The position numbers and the translations under genes were made by a program. This document shows positions 34,914-44,438 of a stretch of DNA of 50,491 bases, piece by piece. Within the stretch, counting starts at the first letter, position 1. Each line of letters starts with the position of its first letter. Origin of the DNA: Chryseobacterium sp. (GTDB taxonomy: Bacteria; Bacteroidota; Bacteroidia; Flavobacteriales; Weeksellaceae); NCBI RefSeq assembly GCF_029240215.1, contig NZ_JARBTK010000013.1:1-50491 (forward strand), written 5' to 3'. The notes under the pieces were generated by a model. The model was not told the origin of the DNA. It made no database searches and worked only from the letters and a program-made list of their open reading frames with translations.

Positions 34914-35696
34914 ATGAATTTATTCGATTTATCCGGAAAAGTAGCTGTTGTAACAGGCGGTACTCACGGATTAGGAATGGCAATGGCCGAAGGTCTTGCC
35001 TCTGCAGGTGCTGAACTGGCAATTACAAGTACAACTCCCTCAAAATTAGATGAAGCTTTAGACTATTATCATAGCAAAGGATATAGTGCTACAGGTTATC
35101 TTTTTGATGTGACAGACGAACGTGAAGCCGCTCAGAAAGTAGCATTAATGCTTGCAACCCATGGGAAAATAGACATCCTGGTCAACAACGCGGGGATCAT
35201 CAAACGTGTTCCGGCTTTAGAGATGGATGTGGCAGACTTTAGAAAAGTAATCGATGTAGATCTTACCGGTCCTTTTATCATGTCTCAACTGGTTGGGAAA
35301 CACATGATCAAAAGACAGTCCGGTAAAATCATCAATATTTGCTCGATGATGAGTGAGCTTGGCCGTGACAACGTAGTAGCGTACGCTTCTGCAAAAGGCG
35401 GTTTAAAAATGCTTACCAAAAATTTAGCAACAGAATGGGCAAAACACAATATTCAGGTGAACGGTATCGGTCCCGGATATTTTGCGACAACCCAGACAGA
35501 ACCAATCAGAGTAGACGGTCATCCGTTTAACGAATTTATCATCAGCAGAACTCCGGAAGGAAGATGGGGGAACCCTGAAGATCTTGCAGGAACCGCTATT
35601 TTCTTAGCTTCAGATGCTAGTAAATTTATCAACGGACACATTATTTATGTAGACGGAGGTATTTTGGCGACCATCGGGAAACCTGCTAATGAATAA
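34914..35696 (+). CDS. kduD: 2-dehydro-3-deoxy-D-gluconate 5-dehydrogenase (SDR)
   Basis: 260 residues. Classical SDR features: TGGTHGLG (14-21), NNAG (91-94), catalytic Ser144, Tyr157 and Lys161 (AYASAKGG), ending DGGILATIGKP. The family also includes gluconate 5-dehydrogenases, but position directly after kduI supports KduD, which reduces 2,5-diketo-3-deoxygluconate to 2-keto-3-deoxygluconate (KDG) in the cytoplasm. Confidence 0.9.
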   Translation: MNLFDLSGKVAVVTGGTHGLGMAMAEGLASAGAELAITSTTPSKLDEALDYYHSKGYSATGYLFDVTDEREAAQKVALMLATHGKIDILVNNAGIIKRVPALEMDVADFRKVIDVDLTGPFIMSQLVGKHMIKRQSGKIINICSMMSELGRDNVVAYASAKGGLKMLTKNLATEWAKHNIQVNGIGPGYFATTQTEPIRVDGHPFNEFIISRTPEGRWGNPEDLAGTAIFLASDASKFINGHIIYVDGGILATIGKPANE

Positions 35697-35714
35697 CATA
35701 AGAATTTTACAGAA

Positions 35715-37112
35715 ATGAAATCTTTTATTACAGATAACTTTTTATTACAAAATAAATACGCGGAAGAATTATACTTCAATTTCGCGGAAAAACAGCCGAT
35801 CATCGATTATCACAATCATTTGATTCCTAAAGATATTGCTGAAGATACAGTTTTCGAAAATATTTCTAAAGTTTGGATTGCGGGTGATCATTACAAATGG
35901 CGTGCAATGCGTACAATGGGCGTGAACGAAAGATTCATCACTGGCGACGCATCAGACAAAGAAAAATTCGAGGCTTGGGCAAAAACGGTTCCATATACAT
36001 TAAGAAATCCTTTGTATCACTGGACGCATTTAGAATTAAAGCGTTATTTCGGTATTGATGAATTATTAAACGAAAAAAACGCATCAGATATTTACGATAA
36101 CATCACTGCACAACTTCAGACTCCTGAAAAGTCTACAAGAGGTTTGCTGAAAATGATGAACGTAGAATCTTTGTGTACTACAGAAGATCCGATTGATGTT
36201 TTAAATTACCATCAGGATTTGGCGAAAAGCGATTTCAGCATTAAAGTAAGTACCGCTTTCCGTCCGGATAAAGCGATTTTGATTGAAAACCACAACTTCG
36301 CAGATTATATTTCTAAGTTAGGCGAATCGGCAGGAATTGAAATCAATTCTTACCAGACTTTGTGCGATGCTTTATTAAAAAGAGTAGAATATTTCCACGA
36401 AAACGGATGCAGACTCTGCGACCATGGATTGAACAATATTTCTTTCGAGGAAGCTTCAGAAGCTGAAGTAAGTGCAATTTTCAATGATAAAATTTCAGGA
36501 AAAGTAATCGCTGAAAAGCAGGTGAATCAGTTCAAAACTGCTATTTTACTGTTCTTAGGCGAAATGTATCATAAGTTCGGATGGGTTCAGCAGTTCCACT
36601 TGGGAGCGTTGAGAAACAACAACGAAAGAATGCACAGAATTTTAGGTCCTGATACAGGATGGGATTCTATCGGTGACTTCGTACAGGCTGAAACTTTGTC
36701 TAAATTATTAAACGCTTTAGACGGAAAAGACAAACTGACCAAAACAATTCTATATAACTTAAATCCTGCCGACAACGAAATTTTCGCGACAATGATCGGG
36801 AATTTTAATGACGGCAGTATCAAAGGAAAAGTACAGTTCGGTTCGGGCTGGTGGTTTTTGGATCAGAAAGACGGAATGATCAAGCAGATGAACGCCCTTT
36901 CAAATATGGGATTAATCAGCTGTTTCGTAGGAATGTTGACAGATTCAAGAAGTTTCTTATCTTACCCGAGACACGAATATTTCAGAAGAGTTTTGTGTAA
37001 TCTTTTCGGAGAAGAAATGAAAAACGGCGAATTGCCGGATGATATGGAACTGATCGGCAAAACCATTTCCGATATCTGTTATCATAATGCTAAAAATTAT
37101 TTCGATTTTTAA
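35715..37112 (+). CDS. uxaC: Glucuronate/galacturonate isomerase
   Basis: 465 residues. UxaC signatures: PIIDYHNHLIPKDIA (metal-binding His33 and His35), DHYKWRAMRTMGVNE, a GWVQQFHLGALRNNN segment, DTGWDSIGD and FVGMLTDSRSFLSYPRHEYFRR. It converts galacturonate to tagaturonate, the first step of the saturated branch. Same operon, 18 bases after kduD. Confidence 0.95.
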   Translation: MKSFITDNFLLQNKYAEELYFNFAEKQPIIDYHNHLIPKDIAEDTVFENISKVWIAGDHYKWRAMRTMGVNERFITGDASDKEKFEAWAKTVPYTLRNPLYHWTHLELKRYFGIDELLNEKNASDIYDNITAQLQTPEKSTRGLLKMMNVESLCTTEDPIDVLNYHQDLAKSDFSIKVSTAFRPDKAILIENHNFADYISKLGESAGIEINSYQTLCDALLKRVEYFHENGCRLCDHGLNNISFEEASEAEVSAIFNDKISGKVIAEKQVNQFKTAILLFLGEMYHKFGWVQQFHLGALRNNNERMHRILGPDTGWDSIGDFVQAETLSKLLNALDGKDKLTKTILYNLNPADNEIFATMIGNFNDGSIKGKVQFGSGWWFLDQKDGMIKQMNALSNMGLISCFVGMLTDSRSFLSYPRHEYFRRVLCNLFGEEMKNGELPDDMELIGKTISDICYHNAKNYFDF

Positions 37113-37130
37113 ATTTCGAATTAAATAATT

Positions 37131-37400
37131 TTAAACCATTAAGGATAATTAAGAAGTTAAGATTTTTAAGCTTAAAATCATAGATTTTATAAAGCAGATC
37201 GCTCAAAGCAAAGCTCAACTTAATTATTCTCAATTCCTTAATAAATCTTAATGGTTTAAATAATAACAATAATTTAGATATCTTCAATTTTTCTAAACTT
37301 GAAAAATCTTTGTGAGCTTGGCTGAGTAGAACGCCTTTGCGAACTTAAAAATATACATCAAGTTTTAAAAGAAAATCTTAGCGCACTTTGCGTTAAAATA
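37131..37400. repeat. Long inverted intergenic repeat, copy 1
   Basis: The uxaC-kdgK gap opens with AACCATTAAGGATAATTAAG and has the inverted match TCCTTAATAAATCTTAATGG about 100 bases later, followed by CTTTG(T/C)GA...CTTTGCG motifs. A similar unit lies at 40893-41062. The gap has no ORF. A large hairpin in the operon mRNA is possible and might tune expression of genes on either side. Confidence 0.5.
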
Positions 37401-37428
37401 ACAACAGATATTAAAGAGTATTTAAAAT

Positions 37429-38436
37429 ATGGCTAGCAAAATACTTACTTTCGGTGAAGTAATCATGAGGCTTTCACCTCCCGGAAACAAAACAATGAAA
37501 CAGAGCCACGAAATGGAATTCTTTTTCGGCGGAACTGAGCTTAATGTAGCTTCTTCATTGGCAACAATGGATTGCGACGTGACACACATCAGCAATGTTT
37601 CTGATGATTTTGTGGGAGAATCTGCATTGTCTTTCATCAAAAGTTTTGGAATTAATACGACTTTCATCAATAAAAATGAGCATCCTCTAGGTTTATATTT
37701 CCTTGAAGTAGGAGCATCGGTTCGTGCGAGCAGAATTGCTTACAACAGACTAAACGGTTCTTTTGCCAACATCAAACCCGAACAGGTAGACTGGAAAAAA
37801 GCTCTCGCAGGTTGCGACTATTTCCACTGGACAGGCATCAGCCCGGGAATTTCAGAAGGTGCTTACGAAACTTTGAAAGAAGGTTTGTTGACAGCCCGTG
37901 AAATGGGAATCGAAGTAACCACCGATCCGGCTTACCGTTCAAATCTTTGGAAATACGGTAAAAACGGAAACGAAGTTTTAAAGGAATTAGTTTCTTACTC
38001 AACGATTTTCATCGGTGGTGTAAATGAAATCAATGAAATTCTGGGAACTCAGTTTACTTCAGATCAGCAAGGTTTCATGGAAGCTTGTGAAGAATTGAAA
38101 GAACAATGCCCATCCATTCATAAAATTTTCGACAAAATAAGAATAGGGATTACGGCAAGTTCTCAGCAGACGCAGGGAAGAGCTTTAATTAACGGGAATT
38201 ATTTTGAAACTAAATTTTTAGAAATAGACAACGTTGTCGACAGAATCGGAACGGGAGATGCCTTTGCCGCAGGTCTGATTTACGGCTTATTAAATTTCGA
38301 TGACGAAAAAGCTTTAAATTTTGCCAACGCAGCCTGCGCCATCAAACACACCATTTTAGGCGACATCAATTACTGCAGCGCAGAAGATATTCTCGAAGTA
38401 ATGGCGGGAAATTCCGGAGGAAGAATCAAAAGGTAA
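37429..38436 (+). CDS. kdgK: 2-keto-3-deoxygluconate kinase (PfkB family)
   Basis: 335 residues. PfkB features: N-terminal TFGEVIMRLSPPGN and FGGTELNVASSLATM, and C-terminal DRIGTGDAFAAGLIYGLL with the catalytic Asp277. It phosphorylates KDG, where the saturated and unsaturated branches meet, to KDPG for the aldolase encoded next. The reading frame follows a 316-bp repeat-containing gap, so it may rely on read-through or its own promoter. Confidence 0.93.
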   Translation: MASKILTFGEVIMRLSPPGNKTMKQSHEMEFFFGGTELNVASSLATMDCDVTHISNVSDDFVGESALSFIKSFGINTTFINKNEHPLGLYFLEVGASVRASRIAYNRLNGSFANIKPEQVDWKKALAGCDYFHWTGISPGISEGAYETLKEGLLTAREMGIEVTTDPAYRSNLWKYGKNGNEVLKELVSYSTIFIGGVNEINEILGTQFTSDQQGFMEACEELKEQCPSIHKIFDKIRIGITASSQQTQGRALINGNYFETKFLEIDNVVDRIGTGDAFAAGLIYGLLNFDDEKALNFANAACAIKHTILGDINYCSAEDILEVMAGNSGGRIKR

Positions 38437-38688
38437 TTCTCGCTTTTGGCTGTTAGCTTTTAGCAATTGGCTTAAGAAGTTTTTCAAAATAAAAAGATTA
38501 TCAATAAAATTATAATGGTCTTTTATAAGCGAAGCGGCTCTGTGAAACTAAAAAACAGTTAGCAATTAAAAACCTTTGTGACCTCTGTGTTCAAAAAAAT
38601 CAAGCTAATAAAGTCCTCAAGGGGACAGCATACTAAAGGATGGACAAACCCCCATCAAAGATTATTTTAACAAAATAATTAAAACAAA
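38437..38688. other. Intergenic region with repeat-like scraps
   Basis: The kdgK-kdgA gap (252 bp) contains short repeat-like pieces, including GTTAGC...AGCAATTGGC and CAGTTAGCAATT, a CTTTGTGACCTCTGTG motif like those in the other gaps, and a small GTCCTCAAGGGGAC hairpin. No ORF is present. Confidence 0.35.
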
Positions 38689-39348
38689 ATGACAAAAATT
38701 CAATTAGTTACAAACACCATCATCAATCAGGGAGCTTTGCCTCTGTATTATAATGCTGATGAAACGGTAACTTTAGAGATATTGAGATCGCTTTACAAAG
38801 CAGGAATCCGTGCGGTAGAATACACCAGCCGTGGAGAAGCTGCTTTGAGCAATTTTACAAAAATGGTAGAAGTTCGTAATGCCGAAATGCCGGAAATGCT
38901 TTTGGGAATCGGAACCATTAAAAATGTAAAGCAAGCCGAAGAATATTACAATGCAGGTGCTGATTTCTTTATCAGTCCGGGTTTTGTGGCGGAAGTTGCA
39001 GAATTTTTAATTCCGAAAGACCTATTGTACAGTCCGGGTTGTATGACTCCAACTGAAATTATTGAGGCTGAAACAGCTGGCGTTACTTTCATTAAATTAT
39101 TCCCTGGTAACGCTTTGGGACCAGGATTTATGAGTGCCATCAAAGATGTTTTCCCGAATCTGAAATTTATGCCGACAGGAGGTGTTGATACCACGAAAGA
39201 GAGCATTGAAAGCTGGTTCAAAGCAGGAGTTTCTGCAGTAGGAATGGGAAGCAAGCTTGTTAGCAAAGAATTGATGCTTGCGAAAGACTACACGACAATA
39301 GAAAATGAAACCAAAAAAGTGTTGGATATTATTCAGACTTTAAAATAA
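38689..39348 (+). CDS. kdgA: KDPG/KHG aldolase (2-keto-3-deoxy-6-phosphogluconate aldolase)
   Basis: 219 residues. Class I aldolase features: Glu45 in EYTSRGEAAL, GIGTIKN, FFISPGF, YSPGCMTPTEI, Schiff-base Lys136 in FIKLFPGNALGPGF and MPTGGVD. It splits KDPG to pyruvate and glyceraldehyde-3-phosphate, ending the pathway. The exuT start follows 11 bases later. Confidence 0.95.
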   Translation: MTKIQLVTNTIINQGALPLYYNADETVTLEILRSLYKAGIRAVEYTSRGEAALSNFTKMVEVRNAEMPEMLLGIGTIKNVKQAEEYYNAGADFFISPGFVAEVAEFLIPKDLLYSPGCMTPTEIIEAETAGVTFIKLFPGNALGPGFMSAIKDVFPNLKFMPTGGVDTTKESIESWFKAGVSAVGMGSKLVSKELMLAKDYTTIENETKKVLDIIQTLK

Positions 39349-39359
39349 ATACATTGACT

Positions 39360-40889
39360 ATGAGTTCAGTTAAATCTATTAAGCCGACACAATACAGGTG
39401 GACGATTTGTCTCCTGTTATTTCTCGCTACCACGATCAATTATCTCGATCGTCAGGTTTTATCTTTGACGTGGAAAGATTTTATCGCACCGGAATTTCAC
39501 TGGAATAACAACGATTACGGAAACATCACCGCATTATTCTCCATATTTTATGCGGTGGGAATGCTTTTCGCAGGAAAATTTGTGGATTTCATGGACACCA
39601 AAAAAGGTTTCCTTTGGGCAATCGGAGTCTGGTCGATCGGTGCTGTTTTACACGCATTTTGTGGAATCGCCACTTCAGGAATCCTTACCGGAACTTGGAC
39701 GGCTGGTTTTCATGGTTCTAAAGAATTGATCGGAACAGTTTCAAATACATCAGCAATCATCAGTACAAGTGTAACCTTATTCATTTTTGCACGTTTTGTA
39801 TTGGCGATTGGTGAGGCAGGAAATTTCCCGGCAGCGATCAAAACTACAGCAGAATATTTCCCAAAAAAAGATAGAGCATTTTCTACAAGTATCTGGAACG
39901 CAGGAGCAACTGTTGGAGCTTTGGCAGCACCGCTTACGATTCCGTTTATTGCAAAATCAATGGGTTGGGAATGGGCGTTTATCATCATTGGTGCGCTAGG
40001 ATTTGTATGGATGGGACTTTGGGTATTCGTTTACAAAAAACCTCATTTACACAAGAGAGTTAACGAGCACGAACTGACTTATATCAATCAGGATCAGGAC
40101 GATCTTCCGAATGAAGACACGTCAGTTCCTGAAAAAGTATTTACATTCAAAGAATGTTTCAGCTACAGACAGACATGGGCTTTTGCCTTTGGAAAGTTCA
40201 TGACAGACGGTGTTTGGTGGTTCTTTTTATTCTGGACTCCGGCTTATCTAAGTTCGGTTTACGGAATGGATTCCACAGAAAGTGCATTGCCGCTATTCGT
40301 ACTGTACATGATTACTTTGCTGTCGATCATCGGTGGATGGCTTCCAAAATATTTTGTTGAAAAATTAGGAATGAATGCTTACACAGGAAGAATGAAAGCG
40401 ATGTTAATTTTCGCATTTTTCCCTTTGTTGGCATTGTTAGCACAACCATTAGGAACAATTACGTATTGGCTTCCGGTTTTAATCATCGGTGTAGCAGGAG
40501 CAGCACACCAGGCTTGGTCTGCAAATATCTTCTCAACAGTTGGAGATATGTTCCCGAAAAAGGCAATTGCAACCATCACGGGAATTGGCGGAATGGCAGG
40601 AGGAATCGGTTCGTTTATCATTAATAAATCTTCGGGTGTTCTATTTGATCACGCTCACAAAGCATGGTCAACCGTAGATGGAGTTCCCTTGTTGGAAAAA
40701 TATCCACAGTACGTCAACGACCGTTTGCCGGATGGTTTTTTTGAGCAGTTAGAAAAATCAGGTGCAGTTGTTTCAGACGGAATAGACAAAGGATACATGA
40801 TCATTTTCTCCATCTGTGCAGTCGCTTACCTGATCGCATGGGTTGTAATGAAATCATTGGTTCCAAAATATAAAGTGATTAGTAAATAA
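39360..40889 (+). CDS. exuT: MFS hexuronate transporter
   Basis: About 509 residues with 12 predicted membrane helices. The ACS/ExuT-type start YRWTICLLLFLATTINYLDRQVLS and ARFVLAIGEAGNFPAAIKTTAEYFPKKDRA are typical of hexuronate:proton symporters. I chose the ATG at 39360 (MSSVKSIKP); an in-frame TTG lies two codons upstream. It would bring galacturonate or glucuronate from periplasm to cytoplasm after periplasmic depolymerisation. A cytoplasmic-loop insertion (about 230-265) is acidic. Confidence 0.88.
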   Translation: MSSVKSIKPTQYRWTICLLLFLATTINYLDRQVLSLTWKDFIAPEFHWNNNDYGNITALFSIFYAVGMLFAGKFVDFMDTKKGFLWAIGVWSIGAVLHAFCGIATSGILTGTWTAGFHGSKELIGTVSNTSAIISTSVTLFIFARFVLAIGEAGNFPAAIKTTAEYFPKKDRAFSTSIWNAGATVGALAAPLTIPFIAKSMGWEWAFIIIGALGFVWMGLWVFVYKKPHLHKRVNEHELTYINQDQDDLPNEDTSVPEKVFTFKECFSYRQTWAFAFGKFMTDGVWWFFLFWTPAYLSSVYGMDSTESALPLFVLYMITLLSIIGGWLPKYFVEKLGMNAYTGRMKAMLIFAFFPLLALLAQPLGTITYWLPVLIIGVAGAAHQAWSANIFSTVGDMFPKKAIATITGIGGMAGGIGSFIINKSSGVLFDHAHKAWSTVDGVPLLEKYPQYVNDRLPDGFFEQLEKSGAVVSDGIDKGYMIIFSICAVAYLIAWVVMKSLVPKYKVISK

Positions 40890-40892
40890 AAT

Positions 40893-41062
40893 TTGAACCA
40901 TTAAGGGAAATTAAAAAGATAAGAAATATTAAGAATTTGCAGGCAAATTTAAGTGCAGGCTTAAGAAATTTATTTCTCTTAATTAACCTAAACTTCTTAA
41001 TAGATCTTAATGATTCTAAAAAAATCTTTGCGGACTTTGCGTTTAAAAAAAATCCTGCATCA
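40893..41062. repeat. Long inverted intergenic repeat, copy 2
   Basis: Starts GAACCATTAAGGGAAATTAA and later has the inverted CTTAATAGATCTTAATGATT, followed by AATCTTTGCGGACTTTGCGT. Same design as copy 1 at 37131-37400. It fills the gap between exuT and uxaB, and the open frame upstream of the true uxaB start runs through it. Confidence 0.5.
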
Positions 41063-41107
41063 AGATTTAATAGAATTAAAAAACACAATTTAATTCAAAT
41101 TAGAAAA

Positions 41108-42571
41108 ATGGAAAATCAGACAAAACAACAGTTAAACCGTCAAAACAGCGGTATAGATACAAAATTACCAATCAAAATCGTACAGTTCGGTGGAGGAAAC
41201 TTCATGCGCGGATTTACAGATTATGTGATTGATAAATTAAACAAAGAAGTAGATTTTGACGCAGGAATTGTCAACATTCAGCCTACACCCAACGGTTCAG
41301 TTCACAAGCTTGAAGAACAGGGGAATCTGTACACATTGTTTTCAAGAGGCATTAAAAAAGGAGAAATCATCGATGAGAAATGCGTGATTTCAGCGATTCA
41401 GAAGTCGATCAATCCTTATACAGATTACAATAGTTTTTTAGATTTAGCAAAAGAAGAAGAGCTTGAGTTTGTATTTTCAAATACAACAGAAACAGGAATT
41501 GCTTACAACGAAATAGAAAATACCTACGAAGGTCCGCACAAAAATTTCCCTGCGAAAGTAGCGGTTTTACTTCACGAAAGATATAAGCATTTCAATGGTG
41601 CGGCAGATAAAGGTTTAAGAATTATTCCTTGCGAGCTGATTGAAGAAAATGCAATTGTTTTAAAAGGTATTATTTTAAAATATGCCCAACTTTGGAATTT
41701 AGAACAGGGGTTTGCAGAATGGGTTGAAAACAGCAATCACTTCCACAATACTTTGGTCGACAGAATCGTTCCGGGATGTCCCAAAGACGATCTTTCGACT
41801 TACGAAGATCAGTTGGATTATGAAGATCCGATGATGGTTGTTTCTGAAACATTCCTTTTATGGGTAATTCAGGGAGGTGAAGATTTAAAACAGAGAATTC
41901 CTTTCGATCAGATCAACGAACAGATTTTGGTGGTGGATGATATTCAGCCGTACCGTTTGAGAAAAGTTAGAATTCTCAATGGCGGACATACGTTGATGTT
42001 GGCTCCAGCAATTTTAGCAGGAAAAGAAATCGTAAAAGAAGCAATCGATGACCAGTTTATCGGAACTTTTTTAAGCGAATCAATATTTAATGAAGTGAAT
42101 CAGACTTTAGGTTTAGATGAAACTGAACTGAAAGAATTTGCAGAAGAAGTGTTCGACAGATTCAGAAATCCTTTTATTAAACATCATTTGGCAAGCATTG
42201 CTTTATATTTTGTTTCTAAATTTAAAGTAAGAGTCGTTCCGAGTTTGTTGACGTATGTTGAAAGAAATAACAAACTGCCGTTGAACTTAACGTTCTCTCT
42301 GGCAAGTTTAATCAGATTCTATCAGGGAAGTTTTGGTGAAAAATCTCTTCCTCTTAATGACGAAGAAGCGATAGTAAACAGATTCAAGGAAATCTGGAAA
42401 AACGAAGATTACGAAATAGTTTCAGAACAGGCATTAAGCGAAAAACTGTTTTGGGATACCGACCTTACACAGGTGGAAGGCCTGAAAGCTGCAGTAGCAA
42501 AAGCATTGTACGAAATCGACCACAATGACATGGAAACTGCCTACAAAAATTTTATTCAATTTTATTCTTAA
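41108..42571 (+). CDS. uxaB: Tagaturonate reductase (altronate oxidoreductase)
   Basis: About 487 residues from MENQTKQQLN. Long-chain mannitol-dehydrogenase-type features: KIVQFGGGNFMRGF (NAD-binding), DRIVPGCP and the catalytic-Lys region PYRLRKVRILNGGHTL. It reduces tagaturonate to altronate with NADH. The open frame extends upstream to 40937, but that part is translated intergenic repeat (FADFAFKK), so the ATG at 41108 is preferred. Length from there is normal. Confidence 0.92.
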   Translation: MENQTKQQLNRQNSGIDTKLPIKIVQFGGGNFMRGFTDYVIDKLNKEVDFDAGIVNIQPTPNGSVHKLEEQGNLYTLFSRGIKKGEIIDEKCVISAIQKSINPYTDYNSFLDLAKEEELEFVFSNTTETGIAYNEIENTYEGPHKNFPAKVAVLLHERYKHFNGAADKGLRIIPCELIEENAIVLKGIILKYAQLWNLEQGFAEWVENSNHFHNTLVDRIVPGCPKDDLSTYEDQLDYEDPMMVVSETFLLWVIQGGEDLKQRIPFDQINEQILVVDDIQPYRLRKVRILNGGHTLMLAPAILAGKEIVKEAIDDQFIGTFLSESIFNEVNQTLGLDETELKEFAEEVFDRFRNPFIKHHLASIALYFVSKFKVRVVPSLLTYVERNNKLPLNLTFSLASLIRFYQGSFGEKSLPLNDEEAIVNRFKEIWKNEDYEIVSEQALSEKLFWDTDLTQVEGLKAAVAKALYEIDHNDMETAYKNFIQFYS

Positions 42572-42577
42572 ACAATC

Positions 42578-44191
42578 ATGCAAAAGAAAGTACTGAAAGT
42601 AAATCCTAAAGACAACGTCATTGTAGCGCTGTTGGATTTACCTGCCGGAGAATCGGTGCATCTAGACGGTACAGATTATACGATTCTTAAAGATATTAAA
42701 GCAAAACATAAATTCGCTGCCGTAGATTTTGAGGATGGCGACCATATCATCATGTATGGCGTAATCGTTGGGAAAGCCAACCAATCCATCAAGCAAGGCG
42801 AAGTGATTACCACCGAAAACGTAAAGCACCAAAGTGCAAAAGTGGTCGGGAAAACCGCTACTTTGGGTTGGACTCCACCCAATGTAGACAAGTGGAAAGA
42901 CCGTACTTTCATGGGCTACCACCGTGAAGACGGACAGGTAGGAACAGAAAACATCTGGCTGTTTTTCCCGTTGGTATTCTGCGAAAACAAGAATATCGAA
43001 ACACTGAAAGATATTTTTGAAAAAGAACTGCTTCACGACAAAGCCAGCAAACATCAGTTATTGCTGCGTTCATTATTAAACGGCGGTGCAGCTGTTGAAG
43101 TTGAAGAAGAACAAACGGATACAAGAGTATTTAAAAATATCGATGCAAGATTCATCACGCACCAAGGCGGTTGTGGCGGAATCCGTCAGGATGCTGAAGC
43201 GTTGGGAAGACTGTTTGCAGGATATGTCAACAACCCGAATGTTGCCGGAGCTACGGTTCTCAGCTTAGGGTGTCAGAATCTTCAGGTGCAGATTTTCATG
43301 GATTCATTGCATGCATTGGCTCCAAATAACAAAAAGCCGATTGTCGTTTACGAACAGCAAAAATCGGGTACCATCGATGAAATGCTGACCGGTGTTATTA
43401 AAGATTCTTATGAAGGCATTAAAAAAGCCAACGAAATAGAAAGAAAACCTGCCTCAATCACCAAGCTGAACATTGGTTTGGAATGTGGTGGCTCAGACGG
43501 TTTCTCAGGAATTTCTGCAAACCCTGTTTTGGGTGAAGTTTCCGATATTATGGCGGCAGTTGGCGGTACAACCATGCTTGCCGAATTCCCTGAATTGTGT
43601 GGAGTAGAGCAGGAGTTGGTCAACCGTTGCATCAACGATGAAGACGGTGTAAAATTCCTGAAACTGATGAAAGATTTTGAAGCCTCTGTGGTTGCGGCAG
43701 GTTCAGGATTTGATATGAATCCGTCTCCCGGAAACATCAAAGACGGTTTAATTACCGATGCCATGAAATCTGCAGGAGCTGCCAAAAAAGGCGGCGCTGC
43801 CCCAATCGTGGAAGTTCTCGATTTTACAGAATACGCCACAAAACCAGGTCTGAATCTTCTGTGTACTCCCGGAAATGATGCCGAATGTACAACCGCTTTA
43901 GTCGGTTCAGGTGCAACAGTCGTATTGTTCACTACGGGTCTTGGAACTCCTATGGGAAATCCTATTGCGCCGGTTGTGAAGATTTCTTCCAACACTATTT
44001 TGGCAGAAAAAATGTCAGACATTATCGATTTCAATGCAGGTACCGTAATCAGCGGAGAAAAAACAATTCCCGAAGCCGCAGACGAACTTCTGGAACTCAT
44101 CATCAACGTAGCCAGCGGTGAAGTAAAAACCAAAGCAGACGTTCTTAATCAGAATGATTTCATTCCATGGAGACGAGGAGTCTCTCTGTAA
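42578..44191 (+). CDS. uxaA: Altronate dehydratase
   Basis: 537 residues combining an N-terminal SAF-like domain (about 1-100; GESVHLDGTDY, IMYGVIVGKANQ) and the UxaA catalytic domain: GYHREDGQVGTENIW, HQGGCGGIRQDAEALGR, LGCQNLQVQ and GLECGGSDGFSGISANP. It dehydrates altronate to KDG. Starts 6 bases after uxaB and ends at a clear terminator, so it is the last gene of the operon. Confidence 0.95.
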   Translation: MQKKVLKVNPKDNVIVALLDLPAGESVHLDGTDYTILKDIKAKHKFAAVDFEDGDHIIMYGVIVGKANQSIKQGEVITTENVKHQSAKVVGKTATLGWTPPNVDKWKDRTFMGYHREDGQVGTENIWLFFPLVFCENKNIETLKDIFEKELLHDKASKHQLLLRSLLNGGAAVEVEEEQTDTRVFKNIDARFITHQGGCGGIRQDAEALGRLFAGYVNNPNVAGATVLSLGCQNLQVQIFMDSLHALAPNNKKPIVVYEQQKSGTIDEMLTGVIKDSYEGIKKANEIERKPASITKLNIGLECGGSDGFSGISANPVLGEVSDIMAAVGGTTMLAEFPELCGVEQELVNRCINDEDGVKFLKLMKDFEASVVAAGSGFDMNPSPGNIKDGLITDAMKSAGAAKKGGAAPIVEVLDFTEYATKPGLNLLCTPGNDAECTTALVGSGATVVLFTTGLGTPMGNPIAPVVKISSNTILAEKMSDIIDFNAGTVISGEKTIPEAADELLELIINVASGEVKTKADVLNQNDFIPWRRGVSL

Positions 44192-44220
44192 TGGGTTAAT
44201 TATATTAAATATTAGGGTTG

Positions 44221-44257
44221 AAAATGCTTCTTGCTTCGGTAGGGAGCATTTTCTTTT
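44221..44257 (+). terminator. Terminator of the hexuronate operon
   Basis: AAAATGCTTC pairs with GGAGCATTTT (44243-44252; one G-U pair) around a 12-base loop, followed by a short T tract. It starts 30 bases after the uxaA stop codon. Confidence 0.7.
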
Positions 44258-44404
44258 TGGGTTTGTTTGGAATTTCTTTAAAACACAAATAACACGTGTT
44301 TTTCACTGATGTATACAAAGTTGGTATCAATAGGAACGGTCTTTAGCCCTTTTTTCTATGAAGTGTTAGGATTGGCTTTAGCCGAAATTTGATTAAATAG
44401 TTTG

Positions 44405-44412
44405 TATATTTG
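44405..44412 (+). promoter_or_regulatory. Bacteroidota -7 element before the SEFIR gene
   Basis: TATATTTG is an exact TAnnTTTG match, 26 bases before the ATG at 44439. The nearest TTTG (44388-44391) is 13 bases upstream, shorter than the usual 17-19, so the -33 assignment is open. A GGCTTTAGCC palindrome (44374-44383) lies just upstream. Confidence 0.45.
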
Positions 44413-44438
44413 AGTTATTGGTAATTTAATTAAAGATT

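Noticed and set aside
40937..41107. 57-residue N-terminal extension of UxaB
   Set aside because: The extra part is translated intergenic repeat; the ATG at 41108 gives normal family length.
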